From Strigamia acuminata (lineage: Eukaryota; Arthropoda; Chilopoda; Geophilomorpha; Linotaeniidae): a stretch of DNA of 64,000 bases. The notes under the pieces are model-generated. The model searched no databases. It worked only from the letters and a program-made list of their open reading frames with translations, and had not been told where the DNA came from. Shown in pieces: positions 52,744 to 63,601 of this stretch; the stretch's first letter is position 1; each line of letters opens with the position of its first letter. The position numbers and the translations under genes were made by a program. The stretch is taken from contig OX442322.1 in assembly GCA_949358305.1 (NCBI GenBank), forward strand, positions 5,766,001 through 5,830,000, given 5' to 3'.

Positions 52744-53718
52744 AATTTCCCACCCCCACGTGTGCTAAAGACATTCAGCGCTTTCACGGCATGACTAACT
52801 TCTTCAGGAAGTTTGTTCCAAATCACGGAACTATTGCCGCACCATACACACGTATGATGAATGAGAAAACTCCATTTGAATGGGGAGATGAGCAGACAGA
52901 AGCTTTTAATAAAATTAAAGAGCTACTTTGTGGCGACAATTGTCTACACAAACCGGACATGACTCTGCCATTTGTCGTCATGACTGACGCCTCTCATGAA
53001 GGCTTAGGAGCTGTCCTTTGCCAAGACGTCGATATATTCGACGAAAAGAAGCAGAAAAACATTTCTGTACCCAGACCTGTAGCATATGCAAGCAGAGTTT
53101 TACGTGGAGCGGAGAAGCGTTATACAACGCCGGAACTCGAATGTCTCGCAGTCGTGTGGGCTATCGATCGATTTAAACCATATCTCGAATATGGTACGTT
53201 CACTTTAGAATCAGATGCTGAAGCACTGAAATGGTTGATGCGAACGCCTGAACCATCTGGGAAATTTGGCCGATGGGCCTTAAGAATCCAATGTGGAAAT
53301 TTTAAAATTGTTTTTTGAAAAGGTGCTGCTAATCAAGTTGCAGATGCACTTTCTAGAGCCCCACTAACAGAGGAAGACATTCCTCTTCGAGATCATGTGG
53401 AACCTGTCGAAATTAAACAATACTGGCCTGAATGGGACGGAAATCCTTCTGTTTCATTAAATCGTGCCCCAGAAAAAAGAGAATTTTTGGCCAGTATGCG
53501 TTCCTATTTTTCAGAAAATTCTAAAGAATGTTCTGAAGAAAGGGAGGGGGAGGAAGTACAAGAAACCTTGTACAGTGCGTTGACAGAAGTACTTAAAGAA
53601 GTCCCTCCTACAAGGAGAGAAATAATAGATGCTCAGTTGCTAGATACTGAATGCAAACGCATTCGGGAATATTTATTGAATGACAAGGTTGTTGGGATAC
53701 CACAATCTGAAATAAAAT
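52740..53718 (+). pseudogene. GypF RT end, RNase H, start of linker to integrase
   Basis: It resumes in the shifted frame with KFPTPTCAKDIQRFHG and RNase H (TDASHEGLG, TPELECLAVVWAIDRFKPYL). A TGA at about 53316-53318 replaces an Arg codon; the same frame then goes on (VADALSRAPL) to 53718, where the element is cut before integrase. Confidence 0.88.
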
Positions 53719-54048
53719 CTGCAGCTAAACAACAACTAGGCAGTGTAAAAATAACATATATTTAATAAATAAAAGCAAAACTTACAATGTGAATCCATTT
53801 GGATGAAAAGCAATGATAAAGCACTGCATACGTGCAGGCTGACATCTTGGATTTGTGAAAAGTACAAGTGACACCATCTGGTGTTGGAAAAGGTAAACTT
53901 ATATAATGCTAAGCTGCGGGCAGCATTATGCCCAATGCTAAATAATCAATTAAAGACTAAATAAATATTGGAAGCAGCTTGATGCTGGGAAAAATACTAA
54001 TAATATCCGTGATGAGTACGGAGCACTATTTGGTATCGGAAAACAACA
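53719..54048 (-). repeat. CopL LTR fragment (3' copy, truncated)
   Basis: It holds about 330 of the 474 bp, corresponding to 56080-56409. It starts TGTTGTTTTCC on the element strand at 54048. The broken end at 53719 joins GypF pol directly. Confidence 0.9.
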
Positions 54049-54073
54049 ATTTCCCCCTTCGATGCCAAATAGT
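54025..54073 (-). promoter_or_regulatory. CopL polypurine tract inside an inverted repeat, left copy
   Basis: The tract is GAAGGGGGAAATT at about 54049-54061. Arms at 54025-54038 and 54060-54073 match at 13 of 14 positions and flank tract and LTR edge. The bases are unrelated to the CopD and CopE arms. Confidence 0.65.
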
Positions 54074-54249
54074 AAAAGCTAATCGAACATAAGTGGGGAC
54101 ATCTCAAAATGTAACTTTACATTATACAATAAAGGAAAATAAAAGGGCGAACCATCAAGCCGGGTACTGTTAATACAATCGCTACGGAAGCCCGAAAATT
54201 CCCACTGGAACTTGATGATCCTCGAAGTTAGGTAAATAAATAAGGAATG
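54049..54249 (-). mobile_element. CopL 3' untranslated region, left copy
   Basis: This lies between the RNase H stop and the LTR and is repeated at 56410-56610 and, without the part next to the LTR, at 59631-59786. No gene. Confidence 0.7.
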
Positions 54250-55870
54250 TCACGATAGGTTAAAGTTGAAGATCCGAGAGATCAGCAGACGTAGTTGTGT
54301 TGAACTCAACCATTTGGTGAAGATGTCTGCTACATTCATTGGTCCAGGAATCTTTCTCAGTTCGAATGCACCTGCTGTGTACCATTCCCGAATCCAATGA
54401 AACTTCACTCGGATATGTTTCGTCTTACTATTCTCCACGTCATTTGAAGTGAATTGGATGGAAGAAAGCGCGTCGGAGAACACTATTGGTTTTGTTGATC
54501 GATTCAACATCGGGACGGAACTATAAACATAGTCTAACCAATACAGCTCCCGAACGCACTCAACGAGGGCGACAAATTCCGCTTCCATTGTTGAGCACGC
54601 CACGCTGGTTTGTTTTCGGCAACTCCATCCGATGGGGACATTTCCAATGTATGCAATATATCCGCCGAAACTTAATGACGTGGTAATGTCCGTGGCCCAG
54701 GACGCATCAGTATATCCCCAAAGCTGTCCACTAGTGCAGTTTGAAAGTTCAATGGCATAATCAATGGTATTTCCCACATAGCGAACCACTTGCATTAAAG
54801 CTTTGATGTGGGTGTGATCATAGCAGTTGTTGAACTGGGATAATAGGATAACTGAATATAGAATGTCAGGTCGTGTCCTGGACGCGAGGAAGAGAAGTGA
54901 GCCTATCAACGAACGGTATGGAAACTCGGGCAAATTCTCTTTTGGCCCTTTGACGAGCGTCGTTCCTGGAGTCACGGGCACTTTGATGAGTTTGTCGGGT
55001 GTGATCTCGAACTTCTTAAGGATCTTTTGGATGTATGACTTTTGAGAGATATAGATCCCTTTTGATGTGCGGATGAACTCAACGCCTAAGAGTTTCGAGA
55101 TGGGACCCAAATTTACAATGTCAAATTTGGTACTGATGAGAGCGATTAGGTGAGTCAGGATGCCGTCGGTTGCGTAAAATAAAACAATGTCGTCGACATA
55201 GATAAGCATCACGGCAGAGGTCCCGTAGATGTACACGCAGTTGCACCCTGGTAATCTTCGAAAGCCCAAATCACGCAAGGTTTGGTCAAGCTTTTCAAAC
55301 CATTGTAGCCCCGATTGGTGGAGTCCATAGAGCGACCTAATCAATAACCATACGTGATTTGGATTTGAGCATGTTGCGCCAGCTGGAATACGCATGTACA
55401 CTTTATGTGCAAGATCGCCGTATAGGTACGCGCATTTGACGTCCAAATGCGCGTCCTTCCATCCTTTAAGGACAACTAACAGGCAGAAAAACAGGCGTAT
55501 AAGAACGAAGTTGACAACAGGGCTGAAGACCTCATCATAGTCTACTCCTAACGTTTGACGAAAGCCCTGTGCCACTAATCTGGCGCGATATCTCGCTGGT
55601 TTGCCCTGAGAATCCTCCTTTAGTTTGAAGAGCCACTTGCATCCCAATATTGTCGTATTTTCCGGTTTTGGGACTTCTTCGTAGACGCCTCTCTTTGCAA
55701 AAGTGTCCAACTCCTCATTAATGGCTTCTTGCCATTTTGTCGCATCCGGAAATCTTACAGCCTCTGCGTAACTTGTGGGATCACGACGACAAAGGTGCAC
55801 TCTGGGAAGTGGTGGTGGGAGATTCTCTAATTCATATTCCATATTTCCAAAATAGAATAATTCGGGATCA
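54250..55870 (-). pseudogene. CopL RT and RNase H, left copy
   Basis: About 530 codons are open: RT from the pre-RT region (ILGCKWLFKLK, RLVAQGFRQTLG, DVKCAYLYGDL, LIYVDDIVLFY), then RNase H (TDASWATD, STMEAEFVALVECV) and the VADIFTKWL end. This is a complete RT-RNase H, but gag, protease and integrase are deleted upstream: at 55871 it joins a 32-bp LTR fragment and the primer site. It has no start codon of its own in a normal context. Confidence 0.9.
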
Positions 55871-55902
55871 TACGGAGCACTATTTGGTATCGGAAAACAA
55901 CA
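55871..55902 (-). repeat. 32-bp LTR-start fragment at the CopL deletion junction
   Basis: These 32 bases repeat the first bases of the LTR (compare 56378-56409) but lie downstream of the primer site and fuse to pol. The pattern suggests a jump during reverse transcription. Confidence 0.75.
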
Positions 55903-55917
55903 ATGTAAACGTGAACT

Positions 55918-55933
55918 CCATCCTCTGCTACCA
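55918..55933 (-). promoter_or_regulatory. CopL primer-binding site (3' end of tRNA-iMet)
   Basis: TGGTAGCAGAGGATGG on the element strand lies two bases after the LTR. It is the same site as in CopG, slightly shorter. Confidence 0.8.
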
Positions 55934-55935
55934 CT

Positions 55936-56409
55936 TGTAGCAGAGGAGGAGGCGCTTGGCGGTCTGTACGACCGTGTGGAAGCGTGAAAAACGCGAATGC
56001 GCGGCCGAAATGGCGGGCGCGCAACGTTGCCGCTAATGGCGAGCAGAAAAGAGCTGCCGCACGTGGAAAACGTGCTTATCTGCAGCTAAACAACAACTAG
56101 GCAGTGTAAAAATAACATATATTTAATAAATAAAAGCAAAACTTACAATGTGAATCCATTTGGATGAAAAGCAATGATAAAGCACTGCATACGTGCAGGC
56201 TGACATCTTGGATTTGTGAAAAGTACAAGTGACACCATCTGGTGTTGGAAAAGGTAAACTTATATAATGCTAAGCTGCGGGCAGCATTATGCCCAATGCT
56301 AAATAATCAATTAAAGACTAAATAAATATTGGAAGCAGCTTGATGCTGGGAAAAATACTAATAATATCCGTGATGAGTACGGAGCACTATTTGGTATCGG
56401 AAAACAACA
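55936..56409 (-). repeat. CopL complete LTR, shared between two neighbouring bodies
   Basis: This 474-bp LTR starts TGTTGTTTTCC and ends CCTCTGCTACA on the element strand. A polypurine tract lies on its upstream side and a primer site on its downstream side, so it is a 3' LTR for the right body and a 5' LTR for the left one. A two-part hairpin (AGCTGC/GCAGCT around GCACGT/ACGTGC) is at 56052-56087. Confidence 0.9.
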
Positions 56410-56434
56410 ATTTCCCCCTTCGATGCCAAATAGT
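56386..56434 (-). promoter_or_regulatory. CopL polypurine tract inside an inverted repeat, right copy
   Basis: Same bases and arrangement as at 54025-54073; arms at about 56386-56399 and 56421-56434. Confidence 0.6.
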
Positions 56435-56610
56435 AAAAGCTAATCGAACATAAGTGGGGACATCTCAAAATGTAACTTTACATTATACAATAAAGGAAAA
56501 TAAAAGGGCGAACCATCAAGCCGGGTACTGTTAATACAATCGCTACGGAAGCCCGAAAATTCCCACTGGAACTTGATGATCCTCGAAGTTGGGTAAATAA
56601 ATAAGGAATG

Positions 56611-57700
56611 TCATGATAAGTTGAAGTTGAAGATCCGGGAGATCAGCAGACGTAGTTGTGTTGAGCTCAACCATTTGGTGAAGATGTCTGCTACATTCAT
56701 TGGTCCAGGAATCTTTCTCAGTTCGAATGCACCTGCTGTGTACCATTCCCGAATCCAATGAAACTTCACTCGGATATGTTTCGTCTTACTATTCTCCACG
56801 TCATTTGAAGTGAATTGGATGGAAGAAAGCGCGTCGGAGAACACTATTGGTTTTGTTGATCGATTCAACATCGGGACGGAACTATAAACATAGTCTAACC
56901 AATACAGCTCCCGAACGCACTCAACGAGGGCGACAAATTCCGCTTCCATCGTTGAGCACGCCACGCTGGTTTGTTTTCGGCAACTCCATCCGATGGGGAC
57001 ATTTCCAATGTATGCAATATATCCGCCGAAACTTAATGACGTGGTAATGTCCGTGGCCCAGGACGCATCAGTATATCCCCAAAGCTGTCCACTAGTGCAG
57101 TTTGAAAGTTCAATGGCATAATCAATGATATTTCCCACATAGCGAACCACTTGCATTAAAGCTTTGATGTGGGTGTGATCATAGCAGTTGTTGAACTGGG
57201 ATAACAGGATAACTGAATATAGAATGTCAGGTCGTGTCCTGGACGCGAGGAAGAGAAGTGAGCCTATCAACGAACGGTATGGAAACTCGGGCAAATTCTC
57301 TTTTGACCCTTTGACGAGCGTCGTTCCTGGAGTCACGGGCACTTTGATGAGTTTGTCGGGTGTGATCTCGAACTTCTTAAGGATCTTTTGGATGTATGAT
57401 TTTTGAGAGATATAGATCCCTTTTGATGTGCGGATGAACTCAACGCCTAAGAGTTTCGAGATGGGACCCAAATTTACAATGTCAAATTTGGTACTGATGA
57501 GAGCAATTAGGTGAGTCAGGATGCCATTGGTTGCGTAAAATAAAACAATGTCATCGACATAGATAAGCATCACGGCAGAGGTCCCGTAGATGTACACGCA
57601 GTTGCACCCTGGTAGTTTACAAAAGCCTAAATCACGCAAGGTTTGGTCAAGCTTTTCAAACCATTGTCGCCCCGATTGGTGGAGTCCATAGAGCGACCTA
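56611..57700 (-). pseudogene. Tandem unit 1: RT end and RNase H
   Basis: It begins at SLYGLHQSG within RT, includes the VDD catalytic motif (LIYVDDIVLFY), and runs through RNase H to the stop at 56611. The fingers part of RT is missing because of the fusion at about 57700. Reading frame shifts by one at that fusion relative to the integrase part, and a TAG lies at the junction. Confidence 0.88.
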
Positions 57701-59623
57701 ACGCGCGCCCCCGTAGGAAGTCGTTCTTGAAGCTCCCCACACGTCCATGTGCAGGAGATCTAAAGCCTTTGTGCAAATTGGATGTTCATCCGGTTTGTGA
57801 GAAACACGGGTTGATTTTGCAATTCTGCAATGATTGCAAGAAAGTTCTTTATTTCCTTCTGCCGGGGTTACTCCATACACTTGTTCATTTCCGGCCAGAA
57901 GTTTCATAGCATTGGTGTGTAGATGACCCAGTCTGCTGTGCCATATCCCCGTCGCATCCTTTCTGACCGTAGGCGCTGCAACCGTCTTTGTGTTGGTTGG
58001 CTTTGAATTCGGTTTCGGATTTGAGGGAATTGCCTTTAATGTGTCGGCAAAGGACGGGACTTGAGGTAATGTCTTGGTAGGAATAGGCATGGGAGGTGTC
58101 TTGGACTGGGTTGGCTTGACAGGAATAGGCGGAGGAAGTTCATTTGGCAAGGGAGGAAATTCAAGCCGAAAATCAGTAAAGAGTTCAGGATCCTTTGACT
58201 TTTTCCTTGCCTTGGGATACTGGATGAAATCCTCTTCCGCTGTGACTAATGTTCGAGTCGGAGCGGTCGACTGCGCAATAGGCGCATCCACTGTTGACAT
58301 CAGTGTTAAAGGTGGGCACAAACCGTCCACATAATAGAGACCGCCCTTTTCTTTGGCTCGAAGCATTGGATGATCGATATCAGACTTGTAAACGTGAACT
58401 CCACCATCTCAAATGTGGATGTGATGTTTGGCTTTGTCCATTTTTGACACGGAAATTAGATTCGCTTCGAATTTTGGCGCGAACAGCACATCTTGAAGGT
58501 TTGCAACGCATTCTACATTGTTGATCATGGTGACAATTCGGACTTTGCCCTTGCCGAGAACTTCAGAGTGTCCTTGGCCTAATGCAATGTTAAAGGGCAC
58601 AACCTTGACGAAATCCTGAAACCATGCTTGAACGTGGCACACGTGGTCGGTCGCCCCACAATCCACAATCCATTCATGTGACTGTGTAAAGTGAATTGTG
58701 GGCAACTGTATGGCTTGCGGAGCACTGGCGAAAAAGTTTGTTTCCCGCCTGGCGCTGGAATTCCCCCTTGGTCTAGAATCATCCCGGTTCGAGTTCTTGT
58801 TGCGTTTACGGCTTGAACTCCTCGGCTTCCTTTGAAGTGATGCCGTCGGTTGATTTTTGTCATCTCGGCGAGGTGGTAATGGGCATTTGTTAGCATAATG
58901 TCCATATTCCTGGCAATTGAAGCATTGCACCGAAGATAACTGTCTAGGAGGTCGAGATCGGTTTCTTCCACGCTGTTTTTCACCAGCGTAGGCACGTGAT
59001 GATTTCGAACTGTCCAAATCGCGCGAGTCCATTGCTTTGAGTCGCATGTGTTCCGCAAGTAATTGCTCAGACACTCTCTTTGGCGTAAATTCACCGTTGG
59101 GCAAATGATATGTTGTGAATGAAATCTGTGAATATTCACGAGGCAATAAGTCCAAGTATTGGTAAGCATGGTGATCAGGCGAAGTTATCTCTCCGATGTC
59201 CTTCATTTGGCGGACATGGTAGTCTACGCGACTTAGGAAATCAGCCATGTCTTCGCCTTGTTCCAGGCGCAAATTCAGAAATTCACGGCGCATGGCTGCC
59301 TGTCGCGCACGTGATGATGGCGCGTAAATATTGGCTAAAATGTCCCAAGCCTCTTTAGGGGTCTTGCAGTCATCTAGCGCAGACTTTTTAGCCTCGCTCA
59401 CGGAACAATATATGAGTCCTAACGCTTTGGCTTTGCGACGCTTGTATTTCTTTTTCTCTTTATCTCCGGCAGTTTTTAAGAATTCTTCTTCTTCTTCTTC
59501 CGTCACGTGGTCCCATAATTCCTCGCTTCTCAGCACCATGCGCATTGAGCGCTGCCAAAGTTCGTAGTTTCCTACGCTGAGAACTGGGAGACGTCCGGAA
59601 TTGCCATCTGCGGATTTCGACAT
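57698..59623 (-). pseudogene. Tandem unit 1: gag, protease, start of integrase
   Basis: The ATG is at 59623 (MSKSADG). Capsid, zinc knuckle CFNCQEYGHYANKC, protease VDCGATDH and the integrase zinc region with HMDVWG are present; the frame ends at TSYGGAR at the fusion. A TGA at about 58409-58411 replaces the Trp codon found in unit 2. Integrase lacks its second Asp and its Glu. Confidence 0.9.
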
Positions 59624-59786
59624 AATGACGTGGGGACATCTCAAAATGTAACTTTACATTATACAATAAAGGAAAATAAAAGGGCGAACCATCAAGCCGG
59701 GTACTGTTAATACAATCGCTACGGAAGCCCGAAAATTCCCACTGGAACTTGATGATCTTCGAAGTTGGGTAAATAAATAAGAAATG

Positions 59787-60876
59787 TCATGATAAGTTGA
59801 AGTTGAAGATCCGGGAGATCAGCAGACGTAGTTGTGTTGAGCTCAACCATTTGGTGAAGATGTCTGCTACATTCATTGGTCCAGGAATCTTTCTCAGTTC
59901 GAATGCACCTGCTGTGTACCATTCCCGAATCCAATGAAACTTCACTCGGATATGTTTCGTCTTACTATTCTCTACGTCATTTGAAGTGAATTGGATGGAA
60001 GAAAGCGCGTCGGAGAACACTATTGGTTTTGTTGATCGATTCAACATCGGGACGGAACTATAAACATAGTCTAACCAATACAGCTCCCGAACGCACTCAA
60101 CAAGGGCGACAAATTCCGCTTCCATCGTTGAGCACGCCACACTGGTTTGTTTTCGGCAACTCCATCCGATGGGGACATTTCCAATGTATGCAATATATCC
60201 GCCGAAACTTAATGACGTGGTAATGTCCGTGGCCCAGGACGCATCAGTATATCCCCAAAGCTGTCCACTAGTGCAGTTTGAAAGTTCAATGGCATAATCA
60301 ATGGTATTTCCCACATAGCGAACCACTTGCATTAAAGCTTTGATGTGGGTGTGATCATAGCAGTTGTTGAACTGGGATAACAGGATAACTGAATATAGAA
60401 TGTCAGGTCGTGTCCTGGACGCGAGGAAGAGAAGTGAGCCTATCAACGAACGGTATGGAAACTCGGGCAAATTCTCTTTTGACCCTTTGACGAGCGTCGT
60501 TCCTGGAGTCACGGGCACTTTGATGAGTTTGTCGGGTGTGATCTCGAACTTCTTAAGGATCTTTTGGATGTATGATTTTTGAGAGATATAGATCCCTTTT
60601 GATGTGCGGATGAACTCAACGCCTAAGAGTTTCGAGATGGGACCCAAATTTACAATGTCAAATTTGGTACTGATGAGAGCAATTAGGTGAGTCAGGATGC
60701 CATCGGTTGCGTAAAATAAAACAATGTCATCGACATAGATAAGCATCACGGCAGAGGTCCCGTAGATGTACACGCAGTTGCACCCTGGTAGTTTTCGAAA
60801 GCCTAAATCACGCAAGGTTTGGTCAAGCTTTTCAAACCATTGTCGCCCCGATTGGTGGAGTCCATAGAGCGACCTA
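59787..60876 (-). pseudogene. Tandem unit 2: RT end and RNase H
   Basis: Same content as 56611-57700 with a few substitutions. RT from SLYGLHQ including YVDD, complete RNase H, stop at 59787. Confidence 0.88.
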
Positions 60877-62799
60877 ACGCGCGCCCCCGTAGGAAGTCGT
60901 TCTTGAAGCTCCCCACACGTCCATGTGCAAGAGATCTAAAGCCTTTGTGCAAATTGGATGTTCATCCGGTTTGTGAGAAACACGGGTTGATTTTGCAATT
61001 CTGCAATGATTGCAAGAAAGTTCTTTATTTACTTCTGCCGGGGTTACTCCATACACTTGTTCATTTCCGGCCAGAAGTTTCATAGCATTGGTGTGTAGAT
61101 GACCCAGTCTGCTGTGCCATATCCCCGTCGCATCCTTTCTGACCGTAGGCGCTGCAACCGTCTTTGTGTTGGTTGGCTTTGAATTCGGTTTCGGATTTGA
61201 GGGAATTGCCTTTAATGTGTCGGCAAAGGACGGGACTTGAGGTAATGTCTTGGTAGGAATAGGCATGGGAGGTGTCTTGGACTGGGTTGGCTTGACAGGA
61301 ATAGGCGGAGGAAGTTCATTTGGCAAGGGAGGAAATTCAAGCCGAAAATCAGTAAAGAGTTCAGGATCCTTTGACTTTTTCCTTGCCTTGGGATACTGGA
61401 TGAAATCCTCTTCCGCTGTGACTAATGTTCGAGTCGGAGCGGTCGACTGCGCAATAGGCGCATCCACTGTTGACATCAGTGTTAAAGGTGGGCACAAACC
61501 GTCCACATAATAGAGACCGCCCTTTTCTTTGGCTCGAAGCATTGGATGATCGATATCAGACTTGTAAACGTGAACTCCACCATCCCAAATGTGGATGTGA
61601 TGTTTGGCTTTGTCCATTTTTGACACGGAAATTAGATTCGCTTCGAATTTTGGCGCGAACAGCACATCTTGAAGGTTTGCAACGCATTCTACATTGTTGA
61701 TCATGGTGACAATTCGGACTTTGCCCTTGCCGAGAACTTCAGAGTGTCCTTGGCCTAATGCAATGTTAAAGGGCACAACCTTGACGAAATCCTGAAACCA
61801 TGCTTGAACGTGGCACACGTGGTCGGTCGCCCCACAATCCACAATCCATTCATGTGACTGTGTAAAGTGAATTGTGGGCAACTGTATGGCTTGCGGAGCA
61901 CTGGCGAAAAAGTTTGTTTCCCGCCTGGCGCTGGAATTCCCCCTTGGTCTAGAATCATCCCGGTTCGAGTTCTTGTTGCGTTTACGGCTTGAACTCCTCG
62001 GCTTCCTTTGAAGTGATGCCGTCGGTTGATTTTTGTCATCTCGGCGAGGTGGTAATGGGCATTTGTTAGCATAATGTCCATATTCCTGGCAATTGAAGCA
62101 TTGCACCGAAGATAACTGTCTAGGGGGTCGAGATCGGTTTCTTCCACGCTGTTTTTCACCAGCGTAGGCACGTGATGATTTCGAACTGTCCAAATCGCGC
62201 GAGTCCATTGCTTTGAGTCGCATGTGTTCCGCAAGTAATTGCTCAGACACTCTCTTTGGCGTAAATTCACCGTTGGGCAAATGATATGTTGTGAATGAAA
62301 TCTGTGAATATTCACGAGGCAATAAGTCCAAGTATTGGTAAGCATGGTGATCAGGCGAAGTTATCTCTCCGATGTCCTTCATTTGGCGGACATGGTAGTC
62401 TACGCGACTTAGGAAATCAGCCATGTCTTCGCCTTGTTCCAGGCGCAAATTCAGAAATTCACGGCGCATGGCTGCCTGTCGCGCACGTGATGATGGCGCG
62501 TAAATATTGGCTAAAATGTCCCAAGCCTCTTTAGGGGTCTTGCAGTCATCTAGCGCAGACTTTTTAGCCTCGCTCACGGAACAATATATGAGTCCTAACG
62601 CTTTGGCTTTGCGACGCTTGTATTTCTTTTTCTCTTTATCTCCGGCAGTTTTTAAGAATTCTTCTTCTTCTTCTTCCGTCACGTGGTCCCATAATTCCTC
62701 GCTTCTCAGCACCATGCGCATTGAGCGCTGCCAAAGTTCGTAGTTTCCTACGCTGAGAACTGGGAGACGTCCGGAATTGCCATCTGCGGATTTCGACAT
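60874..62799 (-). pseudogene. Tandem unit 2: gag, protease, start of integrase, open frame
   Basis: The ATG at 62799 opens about 641 codons without a stop: capsid, knuckle CFNCQEYGHYANKC, protease with VDCGATDH, a Pro/Lys-rich linker, and the integrase zinc region. It ends at TSYGGAR at the same integrase-RT fusion as unit 1. It is the best preserved gag-protease of this family in the window. A functional gag-protease product is conceivable if transcribed, but no LTR promoter lies directly upstream. Confidence 0.9.
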
Positions 62800-62806
62800 A
62801 ATGACG

Positions 62807-62825
62807 TGGGGACATCTCAAAATGT
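62807..62825 (-). repeat. Start of a third tandem unit
   Basis: The bases gtggggacatctcaaaatgt recur here as at 56455 and 59631, and then a new LTR begins. The array therefore probably continues beyond GypM. Confidence 0.65.
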
Positions 62826-63274
62826 TGTGACAAATTAGCAATAGATGGCGCCACTAGTACTAGCGGCAAATTCAACCTCGAGCTTACTATTTTACATATA
62901 AATAGTTCACAAACATATTATTATGTTTGATACGACTAAATGTAATTCACATCGATAATATAAAGATATATTATCAATACTTAAGAAGATAAATTAGGCG
63001 TTACTGCTTTATCACCGATACATGACGAGAAACACGGTTTCGAATGTATTTCCGTTCTGTGTATCCATTTCCTGTCCCCGGTATCCAGTTCCGGTTTGTG
63101 CTAAAAGATTAGCATAATCCCAATTTGCATCTCCGTATCCACTTCCTGCGATACGAGATTGGTGGAACTTAATCCCACCGAGTATAAAACTCCCTGACAA
63201 CAGGAAGTTAGTCAGTTCTTGATTTCTGGTTATTTGGTATGTTCCGCATGTCAAATAACTGTTTCTTACTCAGG

Positions 63275-63321
63275 GCATGGTTCTACCGAACCATGCATAG
63301 CATGGCTCTGCTGAGCCATGC
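63275..63321 (+). promoter_or_regulatory. Twin perfect hairpins downstream of the GypM TATA box
   Basis: Hairpin 1 (63275-63296): GCATGGTTC/GAACCATGC with loop TACC. Hairpin 2 (63300-63321): GCATGGCTC/GAGCCATGC with loop TGCT. Three bases separate them. One pair differs, T-A against C-G, so pairing is preserved. Confidence 0.75.
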
Positions 63322-63499
63322 AACCCCCGTCAACTGAAGGCGAAGTTCGGACTGTTCATGTTTCCGTCAAACGGTCTTGCCGAGGAGAAAGCCTCCCGCA
63401 TAAGTATCCTCGTGGTCGGACAATAGAATCACGTGTGATACCAAAGTATTTAGTAACCGTTAGTAGCACTGTTACTGAAAGAGATTGACTCCATCACTT

Positions 63500-63601
63500 G
63501 ATGGTGCCAAAGCAGTCTGCATGCAAAACATGCAGTTACCGCCAGTAGCACTATGTGTTTGGGAAAGTTATATCTCTTCGGTGATGGTGCCAAAGCAGTC
63601 T
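63500..63601 (+). repeat. Short tandem repeat in the GypM LTR (period about 83 bp)
   Basis: GATGGTGCCAAAGCAGTCT is at 63500-63518 and again at 63583-63601, with looser similarity (AGTAGCACT) upstream of each. Confidence 0.75.

Larger units (their letters stand above)
46165..53718 (+). mobile_element. GypF: truncated plus-strand copy of the GypJ family
   Basis: It starts with a 5' LTR inserted in the CopE leader and runs through leader, gag, protease, RT and RNase H. It breaks off at 53718 within pol, where a partial CopL LTR begins. Protein identity to GypJ is high, but protease has an internal deletion, RT a 1-bp deletion and RNase H a TGA. Integrase, accessory ORF and 3' LTR are not present. 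Confidence 0.95.
56455..59630 (-). repeat. Tandem unit 1 (3,176 bp)
   Basis: Unit 1 and unit 2 (59631-62806) are direct repeats with only scattered differences. Corresponding points are 3,176 bp apart throughout (for example 56611/59787 and 59623/62799). No LTR separates them: the 3' untranslated region of one joins the gag start of the next at a GTGG overlap. Confidence 0.92.
59631..62806 (-). repeat. Tandem unit 2 (3,176 bp)
   Basis: Second copy of the fused unit. The start of a third copy follows (62807-62825) and is cut by GypM. Confidence 0.92.
53719..62825 (-). mobile_element. CopL: rearranged copia region with tandem copies
   Basis: On the minus strand, right to left: two 3,176-bp units (59631-62806, 56455-59630), each gag to partial integrase fused to the RT end and RNase H. 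Then come a complete LTR (55936-56409), a primer site, a junction with a 32-bp LTR fragment, a longer RT-RNase H piece (54250-55870), and a truncated LTR (53719-54048). The family is that of CopG. None of the pieces encodes a complete element. Confidence 0.9.
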
